64,000 nt of DNA. Origin: Clostridiales bacterium. Its GTDB lineage: Bacteria; Bacillota; Clostridia; Oscillospirales; Oscillospiraceae. Under the pieces are notes generated by a model that was not told where the DNA came from, searched no databases, and saw only the letters and a program-made list of their open reading frames with translations. A program made the translations under genes and the position numbers. Positions 40,222-50,300 of this stretch are shown here, in pieces (the first letter of the stretch is position 1; each line of letters starts with the position of its first letter). The stretch spans positions 100,444-164,443 of the forward strand of contig DXYV01000001.1 in NCBI GenBank assembly GCA_019415645.1, read 5' to 3'.

Positions 40222-41483
40222 CTATTTTTGCCTGGACGGGGCGGGAATTGGCTTACATTTCCCGCTGAAGATAAAGAGCACTAGCGCCGCAATTGTCAAC
40301 AGCGCCTCTGCGATGACACCGCCATGATAGAGGCCGGTTGCCCTCAGACTGAACGACATAAAGAGCGTGCCAAAGCTGGCCATCAAGCGTGTAATGGGGG
40401 ACGCATATCGGTAAATGGCGTCGAAATGTTCTGGGCCGCAGCGCGTTACAATGTGGGAAGGCAGCAGATTGTTGACCGAACCCACGACCGCGCCCTGACA
40501 CAGGAAACCGATTCCGGCGGCCATCCCCGTTCCAAACCACAAAAGCAGATAGCCGACCACAGCAACAACATACAATCCGATGGTAGCCACATAGCTGTTT
40601 GTCTTTTGATCGACAATGCCGGATAAATTAGAACCGACAAAACCAACGATTCCTCCTGCGCCAACCAAGGTCAATGCCATGGCGGAGGACAAGCCCCGTT
40701 CGGTCATGATCCCCGCGCCATTTGTCTGGGCGCCGAGGTTGCCGATGGTAACAAGCCCGGCACAGAGGATAATCAGAACCAGCGGGCCGCAAGTAAGGAT
40801 GGATTTGAGATTCCATGGACTGACGGTTGCGTTTGCGGCAGATGCCTCCAAGAGTGCCCGCTCTTCCGGGGTGATGGGCATATTGTCAGGGAGCAATCCC
40901 ACATCTGCCGGAGAATCCGTAACCCAAAAAATCGAGATGATTCCAAAGAGAACCAACAGACCGCCAATGACACATTGGGATACCTCAATGCCATAGTTGC
41001 TCAAAAGCCACTGACCGAGCGGCAAAATCACAACGCCGGAACCAATGGAGCCAGAGGTGATAAAGCCCATCATGACCCCTTTTTTGCGCGGAACCACCGG
41101 GCAATCAGGGAGAGCAGGGACATCATACTATAACCGAGCACCAGCAGCTGGTTCACGAAGATATGGACCATAGCCCAGAGCTCTGTGGTGGCTATGCCGA
41201 TCAGGCCAAAGTTGACGCCGGAAACCAGCGCGCAGAGAACAAACACGCGCTTTGGGCCTTTGAGTTCGATTACTTTCCCCAGGTAGATACCAAGCAAAGC
41301 GCCGCAGATACCGCCAACACTGTGGGCAGTCAGCAAATTTGCCTGATGAAAGCCGCGGGCCTCCGCAAGCGCGGGGACAAACACATTTGGGGACATGACA
41401 TCGAAATAGGTGGTTAGGAAAAAGCCCAAGAAGCAGAAGATGGCAATGCTGTAACCATAGGCAAAACTCTTTTTTTGTCGCAC
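40222..41483 (-). pseudogene. MFS transporter (OFA-like), frame interrupted at a slippery site
   Basis: The 5' part (41483-41070) encodes six-helix residues 1-137, ending ARWFRAKKGS-stop. The 3' part, in the -1 frame (to 40222), continues VMMGFITSGSIGSG for the second half, giving about 420 residues in total, normal for MFS oxalate/formate-antiporter-like carriers. The switch is at A6G4 (41085-41076), where 0-frame codons read A-AAA-AAG, the dnaX-type slippery heptamer, with a stop three codons on. It could be a lesion, a sequencing error or programmed -1 frameshifting. It is the last gene of the catabolic cluster and probably imports its substrate. Confidence 0.75.
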
Positions 41484-41590
41484 TTTTTATTGACCTCCTA
41501 GCCAATCTTACGATCTCATTTCTTACCGTGACATGAGAGATTTGGGAACAGAGGGATATCGGGAGTAACTTTGCTGAGGGTATGCTGCAC

Positions 41591-42604
41591 TTATGATTTT
41601 TTATACTGGCGGGGAGCACCCAGACCCAGCATGGCCCGGGCCTGCTCACAGGTTGCGCGGGGACGGCCTAGCTCATCAGCGATTCGGCAAATTTTTTCGA
41701 CCAGCTGAGCATTGCTGTCCGCTTTGCGGCCCTTGCCGATGTAAACATTGTCCTCCATGCCTACCCGGACGTGCGCGCCTGCGATCAGGGCCTGCGTCAG
41801 GATCGGGAACTGCATGGCTCCAGTGGCAATAACACCCAGCATAGTATGGTTGGGGACGTGCTTGACCAGGGTGCTAAAGAATTCCGGAGTGGGCCAGTTG
41901 GAACCAGTCGTAAATACAAACTGGAGCCAGTGGGGCGCTTGAAACGGATCGGTATATCCGTTATTGATCAGCCATAACAGATAATGCAGATCGGAGAGCT
42001 GGAAGCACTCAAATTCCGGCTTGGTGCCGTGGGCCATCAGCTTTTTACAGGCCTCCAGTGCATCGCCCTGGGAGATACAATAGCCGCGCTCCATGACAAT
42101 GTCCTGCTCGCGGCCGGGCACACCGGGCCGTGCCGGCAGCTTGATGTGGGAAAAATAATTGCTGATGTCTACGCTGCTGACCTCGGCATAGGTGTCGAGG
42201 AGGCTGTCCTTCGTCGGGGTCACGATTCCCTGCTCCGGGACAATGTTGCGGCCGCAGATGGCGGTGTTGTTGATAATGATGTCGGGGCATTTCTCGCGGA
42301 TTTTGGCGTTAAGCTCCAGATAGAGCTCAGGGTCCATCGAAAACTCAGCCGTGTTTTGCGGATTCCGGCAGTGGATATGTACCATAACGGCGCCGGCCTT
42401 GTAGGCCTCATAGGTGGACTCTACTTGCTCGGGAATCGTCTCGGGAAGATTTGGGTTTGTTTCCTTGCCGCCATTTGCCCCGGTAATCGCGCAGGTGACA
42501 ATGGCCGGAGGGAAGGAGCTCAGTCCGCTGCGCCAGATCTTATTTGTATAGGTATAAGTATCCCGCAGAATGTCCATCGTGTAGTCTTTGATCTCACAAG
42601 ACAT
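41591..42604 (-). CDS. Beta-keto acid cleavage enzyme (BKACE, DUF849)
   Basis: 337 residues. The family condenses a beta-keto acid with acetyl-CoA, giving acetoacetate and a new CoA ester; the type member is 3-keto-5-aminohexanoate cleavage enzyme of lysine fermentation. Visible marks: VTCAITGANGGK near residue 36, zinc-ligand motif MVHIHCRNP (about 73-81), an NNTAICGRN stretch and a C-terminal HVRVGMEDNVYIGKG. AGTGAGG lies 10 bases before the ATG; Met9 is an alternative start. The companion genes are not those of lysine fermentation, so the substrate is open. Confidence 0.88.
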   Translation of the reverse strand: MSCEIKDYTMDILRDTYTYTNKIWRSGLSSFPPAIVTCAITGANGGKETNPNLPETIPEQVESTYEAYKAGAVMVHIHCRNPQNTAEFSMDPELYLELNAKIREKCPDIIINNTAICGRNIVPEQGIVTPTKDSLLDTYAEVSSVDISNYFSHIKLPARPGVPGREQDIVMERGYCISQGDALEACKKLMAHGTKPEFECFQLSDLHYLLWLINNGYTDPFQAPHWLQFVFTTGSNWPTPEFFSTLVKHVPNHTMLGVIATGAMQFPILTQALIAGAHVRVGMEDNVYIGKGRKADSNAQLVEKICRIADELGRPRATCEQARAMLGLGAPRQYKKS

Positions 42605-42695
42605 ACCTTCATTACCTCACTTTTCGCAATAGTTGTGTGGAGTGAGCGCCCTGATTGACGCTGGATGAGATGATGTTCCGGATATTTTATCCCGG

Positions 42696-43790
42696 TTATA
42701 CAATGGGGTCCTCCTCGATAAGCGGACCGACCCGCGGGCGCAGGATTTTGCCTTTGGACTCGGCCTCCTTTGTGGCCCGGGCCTGTGCCTTGGCCGCTTC
42801 CCAGTAGAGGGGATAGTGGGGCGAGGCCTCACTGAGGGTGTTCCACATTTCGGTGGCAAAAGACCCACGCAGCTCCTCAGCAATTTGCTTTCTCCAGGGC
42901 CAGCGCATGATCTGGACTGTCAGCCGCCGGGTTTGGCGGGTGGAAGAGCGCATGATAAGTGTGGCGATTTCATGTGCTCTGCGATAAGCCGACTCGACAT
43001 CTTCCTCAATTTCGTTGATCATGCCATATTCCAAGGCCTTTTTGGCTGTGATGATCTCGCCGGTCAGCTCCGCATAGTTGAAGCGCTTGATCCCCATCAG
43101 GCTCCGCCAGGCAATTTGAATGCCGTCGCCCGGCACCATGTTCAGCCGGAAGTGGGTGTCAGTGGTCCAGGCATCCTTCGTGGCGATGGTGATATCCGTA
43201 AAGAAGTAGAGGTCGGAGTGGAAACCACCGCCGTTCCATACGCCGATCAGGGGAATCGACAGATTGACCTGAGATTCAATATCCTGCGTGCCGTCAATGT
43301 AAGAGTGCTCCAGAAGCTGCCAATTATAGCGGGGAGCGGTGTCGTCCATGGGGACGAAAGGCTTGCTGGCATCTCTGTATTCGTCGATGGGGCCGATGGT
43401 TTCGAAAAAGTTCTCTCCGGAGCCTCCGAAAATCATGATTTCGATGTCGTGGTCGTTGTTGACATACTCAAAGAGCCGGTGGATGGCCATATGAGAGGTG
43501 AGATTCCAGACAAAGCCCTCATGACCAGGTGTATGGCAGCGCACCTCCAGCACTCCGTTCTCCAATTTCATTTGGAACCAAGGTTTCAGCAGCTCTGAGT
43601 ATTCTTCGAATGTGGCTGTTTTGGGGAAGATATAGTTGGAAAACGGAAAATCCGGACGGGTCCCGGCATCAGTTTCTGCAAACGGGGTCAGCCGCTCGTG
43701 AATCTCGTCGGCTTTCTTGTTGCCGTAGTCTTCATGAACATAGCGCAGTACGGGCTTCTCGATCGGACGATTGTTGCTTTGATTTCCCAT
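42696..43790 (-). CDS. Crotonase-superfamily hydrolase, 6-oxocamphor-hydrolase-like
   Basis: 364 residues; the start at 43790 (MGNQSNNRP) is chosen for AAGGAGGAAC 7 bases upstream. The crotonase core occupies about 80-290. The segments GFVWNLTSHMAIH, GGSGENFFETIG, an NGGGFHSDLYFFTDI oxyanion region and LNMVPGDGIQIAW resemble 6-oxocamphor hydrolase, a C-C bond hydrolase of beta-diketones (VPGDG is shared). An N-terminal extension of about 60 residues is unusual. Together with BKACE and thiolase it suggests ring opening of a cyclic diketone. The reaction is inferred. Confidence 0.78.
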   Translation of the reverse strand: MGNQSNNRPIEKPVLRYVHEDYGNKKADEIHERLTPFAETDAGTRPDFPFSNYIFPKTATFEEYSELLKPWFQMKLENGVLEVRCHTPGHEGFVWNLTSHMAIHRLFEYVNNDHDIEIMIFGGSGENFFETIGPIDEYRDASKPFVPMDDTAPRYNWQLLEHSYIDGTQDIESQVNLSIPLIGVWNGGGFHSDLYFFTDITIATKDAWTTDTHFRLNMVPGDGIQIAWRSLMGIKRFNYAELTGEIITAKKALEYGMINEIEEDVESAYRRAHEIATLIMRSSTRQTRRLTVQIMRWPWRKQIAEELRGSFATEMWNTLSEASPHYPLYWEAAKAQARATKEAESKGKILRPRVGPLIEEDPIV

Positions 43791-43855
43791 AAATAGTTCC
43801 TCCTTACCTAAAATCATAAAACTAACTGTCTGAAATTTGACCGTGATAACAAAAT

Positions 43856-44239
43856 TCAATCTTCCCGGACCGTGATTTCATATACAATACCGCCGGTAGA
43901 CTTTGGATGCGTAAAGAACGTGTCATTCATCTTCGCTGTAATCTTGATTCCGGAGGCCTCCATGGAGGCGCACTCGCCGTCCAAATTATCGGTGAGCAGA
44001 GAGATGTGGTGAAACCCCTCCCCATGAGTTTCCAGATACTTTGGCACCACGCCTTGCTCCCCGATCGGTTCCATTAACTCGTAGCGTGACGTTCCAATTC
44101 CAACCAGGCAAGAAATTTGACCCATGGCCGGATATTCCATCCGTCCTAACTCCACCGCGCCAAAGCAGTTCTTCAGCATATCCAGCGTGGCGTCAATACT
44201 GCGGACTGCAAATCCAATGTGGTTTACTTTCTTTATCAT
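43856..44239 (-). CDS. VOC-family protein, methylmalonyl-CoA-epimerase-like
   Basis: 127 residues. Two beta-alpha-beta-beta-beta modules of the vicinal-oxygen-chelate fold, with likely metal ligands in VNHIGFAV (His7), YELMEP, GFHHISLLTD and the final VYEITV. Closest in layout to methylmalonyl-CoA epimerases, which act on CoA thioesters, so isomerisation of a CoA intermediate in this pathway is plausible. It starts 15 bases after the thiolase stop, in the same transcript. Confidence 0.8.
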   Translation of the reverse strand: MIKKVNHIGFAVRSIDATLDMLKNCFGAVELGRMEYPAMGQISCLVGIGTSRYELMEPIGEQGVVPKYLETHGEGFHHISLLTDNLDGECASMEASGIKITAKMNDTFFTHPKSTGGIVYEITVRED

Positions 44240-44254
44240 ACTGGTGTCTCCCTC

Positions 44255-45409
44255 TTAAACGGTTAGAATATGGCAAGCCCCGACGGTGGGACATCCAAGT
44301 CCTGTGAGATAACCACCGATCATCTGAGCCATTCCGACTCTTGCATTTGGCTGTTGCCGGGCTCCCGCCTCTCCACGCAGGTGCTGGGTCACTTCACACA
44401 CAACCCGGACTCCGGATGCGCCCAATGGGTGCCCCAAGGACTGGAGCCCGCCGCTTGGGCTGAAGGCGCATTTGCCGCCAATTTCCGCAGAACCTTCCGC
44501 AATAAATTTCATGCAGTCGCCCTCGGCGCAAACGCCCGTGGCCTCATATGCATAGAGCTCCTCTGGTGCAAAGGCATCGTGCATCTCGACCAGATCCAGA
44601 TCCTCCGGGCCAATGCCCGCCCGTTCGTAGGCCATGCGGGAAATCCGGCGAATAAAAGGAATATCGGTGATGTCGACCTCAAAGGACTCATATGTGCCGG
44701 TCGTGACTACGGACGAGGCAACCTTTATCAGCTTTGTTGTAAAATGCTGCGCAACTTCCTTGGTGCATAAAATAACTGCGGCTGCGCCGTCAGAAGTTGG
44801 GCAGCAGTGAAGTACGCCAATGGGATCGGAAATCATGCGGGCATTCAGAACATCCTCTGTGGTGATGATCTTCTGATACTGGGCATATGGGTTTCCACAG
44901 GCATTCTTGTGATTTTTGACAGACGGGTAGGCCAGATCGGACAGCGTCCCACCCCGGTCATAGAGGAAACGAAGGCCGTTCATTGCGCCCATGACAGGCA
45001 TGCGGATTCCCAGCTCTCCATTCAAGTCTTCTTCCGCTACCCCTACCAGTCCTTTCGGCATGGAGGTCATAGACTCACAGCCCACTGCCATACCGATGTC
45101 ATGGACGCCATAGGCAATATCTTTCCATAATAGATTGACTGCTCCCCCGCCAGAAGCACAGGCATTTTCGGTATTGTGCATTTCAATGGCAGTCACGCCG
45201 ATATCCTGCATAATATTTTCTGCGGTCTGCGTGTCGTCCCGGGAGCGGCTGGCATAGACCACCTCAAGCTTCCTTGGATCAGGCAGCCCGGAATCCTTCA
45301 GGGCGCGTTTGGCCGCCTCGACCCCCAGCGCGATCGGGCTCACGCCTTTCATCCGCGCAAATTTGGTTTGACCAACACCCAGCACATAAACATCTCGCAA
45401 GCCATTCAT
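44255..45409 (-). CDS. Thiolase-family protein (SCP2-thiolase type)
   Basis: 384 residues. Catalytic cysteine in NTENACASGGGA (about 91), histidine motif in GGLQSLGHPLGASG (about 328), plus VEMHDAFAPEE typical of SCP2-type thiolases, which lack the second conserved cysteine motif of classical thiolases. Enzymes of this type act with a DUF35 partner, and here its start overlaps the DUF35 stop by 4 bases. It should cleave a 3-oxoacyl-CoA, possibly branched or cyclic, with CoA. Confidence 0.88.
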   Translation of the reverse strand: MNGLRDVYVLGVGQTKFARMKGVSPIALGVEAAKRALKDSGLPDPRKLEVVYASRSRDDTQTAENIMQDIGVTAIEMHNTENACASGGGAVNLLWKDIAYGVHDIGMAVGCESMTSMPKGLVGVAEEDLNGELGIRMPVMGAMNGLRFLYDRGGTLSDLAYPSVKNHKNACGNPYAQYQKIITTEDVLNARMISDPIGVLHCCPTSDGAAAVILCTKEVAQHFTTKLIKVASSVVTTGTYESFEVDITDIPFIRRISRMAYERAGIGPEDLDLVEMHDAFAPEELYAYEATGVCAEGDCMKFIAEGSAEIGGKCAFSPSGGLQSLGHPLGASGVRVVCEVTQHLRGEAGARQQPNARVGMAQMIGGYLTGLGCPTVGACHILTV

Positions 45410-45813
45410 TTCGTGTCCTCCACAACGCGGAACCGGTACCCCGTTACAATTTTGTCCTCCTCTTCCCAGAGGTCATCGGGAACGACCTCTACGGTTTGGC
45501 CAATGGCATAATCCTCCTTGGCCCGGTAGACCAGCGGCGCCGTCACCCGGACCCGTTCCGGCAGATTAACCATGCCGATGGGGTGCGGGGCTGAGAAGTG
45601 ATTGTCCCCTACGCGAAGGATAGAAAACGTATGCAGCGTACCACAACGGCTTAATTCAATTTCTTCCTGCTTAGTGCAGAGGCATTCGGTACAAAACTCT
45701 CTCTTTGGGAAAGAGATATGGCCGCAGTTTACACACTTCGCCCCCAGAAGGACAAGCGTTCCATCGGCATATTCACGGAACAGATTCTCCCGAATTGGGA
45801 CACGTTCTTTCAT
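45406..45813 (-). CDS. DUF35/OB-fold zinc-ribbon partner of thiolase
   Basis: 135 residues; the second ATG (45813) is preferred, since GGAGGA would be only 1 base from the first. An N-terminal helix and rubredoxin-like zinc ribbon with CVNCG and CTECL (about 26-48) are followed by an OB-fold (about 50-135). This is the ChsH2/DUF35 layout that binds CoA thioesters and pairs with SCP2-type thiolases. First gene of the minus-strand cluster. A possible promoter (TTCTCA at 45895, TATACT at 45872, 17-base spacing) lies upstream. Confidence 0.85.
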   Translation of the reverse strand: MKERVPIRENLFREYADGTLVLLGAKCVNCGHISFPKREFCTECLCTKQEEIELSRCGTLHTFSILRVGDNHFSAPHPIGMVNLPERVRVTAPLVYRAKEDYAIGQTVEVVPDDLWEEEDKIVTGYRFRVVEDTK

Positions 45814-45985
45814 TGACATTCCTCCGTTTCTGGTTGCTTCATCGAGAAGAGGTCTTACCGGTTCTGCTACTAGTATAAAGAAAGTGTTTGAATCTGAGAA
45901 CGTAGAATGCGGGAATGCCAGTTATTCCATACAATAAATAGCTGCTATTCTGATCTGGAATGCAGAAAAACGGTTCCAAAAAAGC

Positions 45986-46042
45986 AAAAAAACAGCTGAA
46001 CCCTTTTACATTACACGCAAAAAGGTTCGGCTGTTTTGAAGC
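45986..46042 (-). terminator. Terminator after LysR gene
   Basis: On the minus strand CAGCCGAACCTTTT pairs with AAAAGGGTTCAGCTG across a loop, followed by T7. Confidence 0.8.
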
Positions 46043-46074
46043 CAGAAAGGGTAAAATCGTTTTTGGAATATATG

Positions 46075-47001
46075 CTATTTCGCATGAACATCCGTTGCAG
46101 AAAAAGCATTCCTGAGCAGGATCGCGATTTCTTCAACCAAAGAACCTGCGCCATGCCGCCAGATCCCAAGCAGGGAAGATGTAATTTGATACTCATTAAG
46201 GCACAGGGCGCTTAGACCACACTTTATTCCCAGACGTGCGGTGGACTCCCCGAGAATCGTGCCTCCTTGCCCATTCCGGACTCTTACGACCACTTCGCTC
46301 CAATTGTCACAGGTTTCAATATGCAGCGGGATTTTGACCTTTTTCAAAAAATCATAGGTCACACTCAGGGCTATTTGATCGCTTACAGAAAACAGGCAGT
46401 CCAACTGTGGCAGAAGTGTTTCTACCGAAGGAACTGAGCCTGCTTCGGACTGGTAAAGAAGATAGTTGTCCGTCTCGTTCAGACGAATAAAATCTGCGCC
46501 GGGGAAAATTTGAGACTGAAGATGGTTGTTATTGACTGCAGTAATCGCCAAATCAATTTGGCCGCTGTTGATTCTAGTCTGGAGCTGCCGCTCATCAAAG
46601 TAAGATACCTTGATGTCCACATTGCTGTGCAGCCTGCGCAGATGATCAATGGCATCCATAAGAGGAAGCAAAAGTCCATCCATTGGAGCGGCGATCAGAA
46701 ATTTTGCAATTCCAAGAATGAGTGGACGCACAGTTTCTCCGTTATGATATTGATGAAGAAAACCGCGCATCTCTTCCTCCTTAGCCAGGAGGGCCTCGGC
46801 ATAGGGGAGAAGCGCCTCTCCCAGAGAGGTCAACTCCATGTTACGGCTGCTCCGCAAAAACAGCTCGCCGCCGACTTCCGCTTCCAGGGCCGCGATGGCC
46901 TTGCTTACAGAGGCCTGAGAGGAATAGGTTAATTCCGCTACTTTGGAAAAACTAAGATACCTGGTGCACAATACGAAAATACGAATATGTTGCAGATTCA
47001 T
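46075..47001 (-). CDS. LysR-family transcriptional regulator
   Basis: 308 residues; MNLQHIRIF at 47001 is preferred because GAGGG is 9 bases upstream, versus adjacent for the ATG at 47010. The N-terminal winged helix-turn-helix (FSKVAELTYSSQASVSKAIAALE, then LFLRSSRNMELT) is typical; the C-terminal effector domain spans about 90-300. It lies just upstream of the thiolase/BKACE cluster on the same strand and probably controls it in response to a pathway intermediate. A T-N11-A operator could not be assigned with confidence. Confidence 0.9.
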   Translation of the reverse strand: MNLQHIRIFVLCTRYLSFSKVAELTYSSQASVSKAIAALEAEVGGELFLRSSRNMELTSLGEALLPYAEALLAKEEEMRGFLHQYHNGETVRPLILGIAKFLIAAPMDGLLLPLMDAIDHLRRLHSNVDIKVSYFDERQLQTRINSGQIDLAITAVNNNHLQSQIFPGADFIRLNETDNYLLYQSEAGSVPSVETLLPQLDCLFSVSDQIALSVTYDFLKKVKIPLHIETCDNWSEVVVRVRNGQGGTILGESTARLGIKCGLSALCLNEYQITSSLLGIWRHGAGSLVEEIAILLRNAFSATDVHAK

Positions 47002-47109
47002 CTTATCCATCCCTCAGACCATACAGAATTTTATATATCATACAATAAAAATTTTCGTTCTGCAAAGAAAATTTTATGAAGAAAAAGGCCTTTGTGCAGT
47101 CAGGATGGA

Positions 47110-47289
47110 GAAGAAACTGTTTTAGAGGGCGATAGCGTAGTCGTCGCCACTGGAATGCACAGCCATCTGGAGGAAGCGCTGAAGTTTTATGATAGCGCCT
47201 TTGATTTTGAAATGGCAGGAGATTGCCTGGTACCCAAAAACGTAAAGCAGGCAATCCGTACTGCCTTTGACGCGGCCAATCGAATTTAA
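47110..47289 (+). pseudogene. C-terminal remnant of an FMN/FAD enoate reductase (FadH/OYE type)
   Basis: About 60 codons encode the end of a 2,4-dienoyl-CoA-reductase-like flavoprotein: VVVATGMHSHLEEALKF, then AGDCLVPKNVKQAIRTAF. The AGDC plus AI-x-x-AFxAA pattern is the FAD-binding end of that family. The preceding 650 or so residues are missing; the upstream sequence is the LysR promoter region. Another gene of the catabolic locus seems to have been lost here. Confidence 0.75.
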
Positions 47290-47310
47290 GAAGAGGGCGT
47301 GCAAAACACA

Positions 47311-47349
47311 AAAAAGATTGGGACCGGGGGCATATGCCCCCGGTCCCGG
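47311..47349 (-). terminator. Terminator after the GH20 gene
   Basis: GGGACCGGGGGCAT/ATGCCCCCGGTCCC perfect palindrome, followed on the minus strand by AATCTTTTTTG. Confidence 0.88.
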
Positions 47350-47362
47350 TTGCTTTTTGGGT

Positions 47363-50300
47363 TTATTTCACGAAATTCTGACAGAAGCGTGTTAGAATCA
47401 TCGCTGCTTCGGCGCGAGTAGTGGTGCCCGTGGGGTCAAGCAGGTTGCCGTTCTTGCCGTTCAGTAGGCCGGCACCCACCGCCCAGCTCATGGCACGCTC
47501 TGCCCAGCTGGAAATTTTGCCTGCGTCCGCAAAGTCGCCCAATTTCCCGGATGCGGTCACATTGTATGCTTTGTACTGGGCGTACCGGTACAGGATGGCC
47601 GCAGTCTGCTCCCGAGTGATGGTATCCTCGGGGCCAAAGCTGCCGTTGCCGTAGCCGCCTACAATTCCATTGGCGGATGCCCAGGCTACCGCGTCGGAAT
47701 ACCACCGACCGGCGCTCACATCATTAAAGTCAGCCGCATCAGTAACAGCAGGCTCGTTCTCTAGACGGTAGAGAATTGTGACGATCATGCCGCGTGTGGT
47801 GGTCATTGCGGGAGAGAACAGGGTGTTGCTGGTACCCTGCATCATGCCGTTGCGATACACATACTCCACCGCATCGTAGAACCAGTCGTCTTTTCCAACA
47901 TCAGTGAACGGTGAGTCTCCCAATGGAGTCTTATCCTCATCGATTTCAGCGGCGAATACCGCCGCTACCGTGACATCAGAGCGGGGCATAATAAAGACAT
48001 ATCTGTCGTCTCCGCTGGCGGTCAGGGTGACGGAGTTCCCGTTCCCATCGGTAACGGTGAGCTGTTCCAGCGCATACCCCTCGTCAGGCGTTACCTCCAG
48101 GGTGACGGACGTACCTTGTACTGCCCGACTCACGCTGGAACGCACGCTGCCGTTTGCAGTAGCGTCCACCGTAATGGTGTACCAGACAGGAGCAGAACTG
48201 CTGCCGTTTGCCGTCCACATGGCGTAGAGCGTCAAATCAGCCTCCACAACGTCATGGTCGAAGTCCCACGGCGCAGTGCAAGTGGGCTCGCGGTACCAGC
48301 CACCAAAGGTATAGCCAGCCCGTACCGGGTTCTCCGGCCGGAGAATGGTACTGCCCAGTTTGGCATGGATCGCGGCGACAGCGCTGCCGCCCTGAGAATC
48401 GAAGGTGACCATGACCTCATCCATTCGGCTTAGTCCGTCAATCGCCCTATTTACATCCTCCCATGTAGCGATCGGGCTATTTACCATCGCGCGGGCAAAG
48501 ACCAGCGCGTCGAACGCGGTTCGGTCCGAGCCGGTGGATTCGAAGGAGAGCCCGCGTTCGGCGGCCGCTTCTTCGGCGACGGCCAGCAGTGCCTCCAGCT
48601 CGCTCTTGTCCACATCCTCGTAGACCAGGAATTCCTGCACTGTATACTGGCTGCCCGCTCGCTTGATGCCCTGAAGCTTTACATATCGTGCGGAGGCAGG
48701 GCTATTCAGCGTCACATGGCTTACTCCTGTGCTGCTATCCCGATCGGCGCTGTCCGCCGTGTAGACCGTGTCCCACGTCTCACCGTCCCGGGAGAGCTCA
48801 ATGCGGTACTGGCTGGCGTAATTGCTGCCCTTCCACTGAATGTCAAACTGACTCACGATACGCTCCTGACCCAGATCCAGCAATAAGTAGCTATCATCCT
48901 GGAAGCCATACCAGCAGGAGTGAATTTCCGAGTTTTTATTACGGTCTCCGGAAACAGCGGTGTTGACAGAATCAAACCCGTCACCGTCCACTGCCTTGGC
49001 TGCATAATAGAGACGATTGTTTGCCTGATCTCGACCAGGAACCTGATAGCTGGTGGCGCTGGAATTCTGAGCCACGTTTACCAAGCTGTCCCCATCTTGC
49101 AGACCAGCTTCGGCGGCGACCTCCTCCGCGGAGAGGGCCTTGTCATAGACCTTAACACGGAACAGGCTGCCGTGGAAGTTTTCCCCTATTTTCTCGAGAG
49201 GAAGCACAAAGGAAGAGTAGATGGAGCTCATGTAGCGGGGCGGATAGGACGCTCCCTCATTTTTGATGGACAGGAAGGTTTGGAGTACGCCGTCCACATA
49301 GAGCTTCATGCCGTGCATCGTGCCCACCAGGGTGATGTTGACCTTCTGATCGGCGGGGATCTGGTAGCCCAGATCGCGGATGAAGTAGTTCACATCGGCG
49401 CTTACATGGCCGTTGTAGCCCACAGCCTGGAGCCGGCCGTCGTAGCCAGAGAGGAGATTGGCGTCGTTGGTGGCATCGCCATCTCCATACACAGCTGCAG
49501 ATGCGTCGATATCCGTCTGGGTAAGTGTGAGATCGAAGGAGACGGTAAAAGGATAGCCCACGCTGCCCAGCGGGGTCTCAACCAAAGTGCTGCCATCAAA
49601 GGTCAGCGCGCCATCCTGCGCGGAGCCGCCAGTGAGGGCGGCATCGTAGCCGTTGCCGCTGGCGTCATAGACGGTCTTGCCGTCGGCGGACACATTCTGG
49701 AAGTCGTAATCCACCACCAGGGAGGACTGGGTCTCCACTTCCATGGCAATGCCGGTGCCGGGGCCTTCGGCCAGCTCGTTGGCACGCAGCTCAAACTCCT
49801 GGAAGGTGTCCTCGGTGTCGCTGCCCCAGCACTTCTCACTGGTTACGGGGATAGCGCGCATGATGCGCTGATGGAGATCCAGCTCGATGATTCCCTCGGA
49901 GCTCTCATCGCCCCACAGGCAGGTGGTGCCGCCCAGCAGATTGGGCTCGCCCTTGAGCAGAGTGGCAGAGCTGAACACGGTGGGGTCCCAGCTGTTGTAG
50001 ATGTATTCGGCGTTGACGATGTCGCGGCGTTCCCGGGCGGGGTTGCCGTACATGAAAACGTCCTCGTCGTTAATGATCTGAAAACCCTGTTCCACCCGTT
50101 TAACAGGATCGTCGTTGCCGGAGCTCCACATATCGATTTGATAATAGGGAGCCAGGGGCGCCAGAAACTCATCATCAAGCTTCATGCGGTTGAAGGAGGC
50201 CCATACACGTACTTTGGTTTTGCCGTTGGCCATGACAGTCTGGCGCATAGTCTCCATGAAGGTTTTGAAGCCCTCATTATTGGCGGTCGTATTGTCCCAG

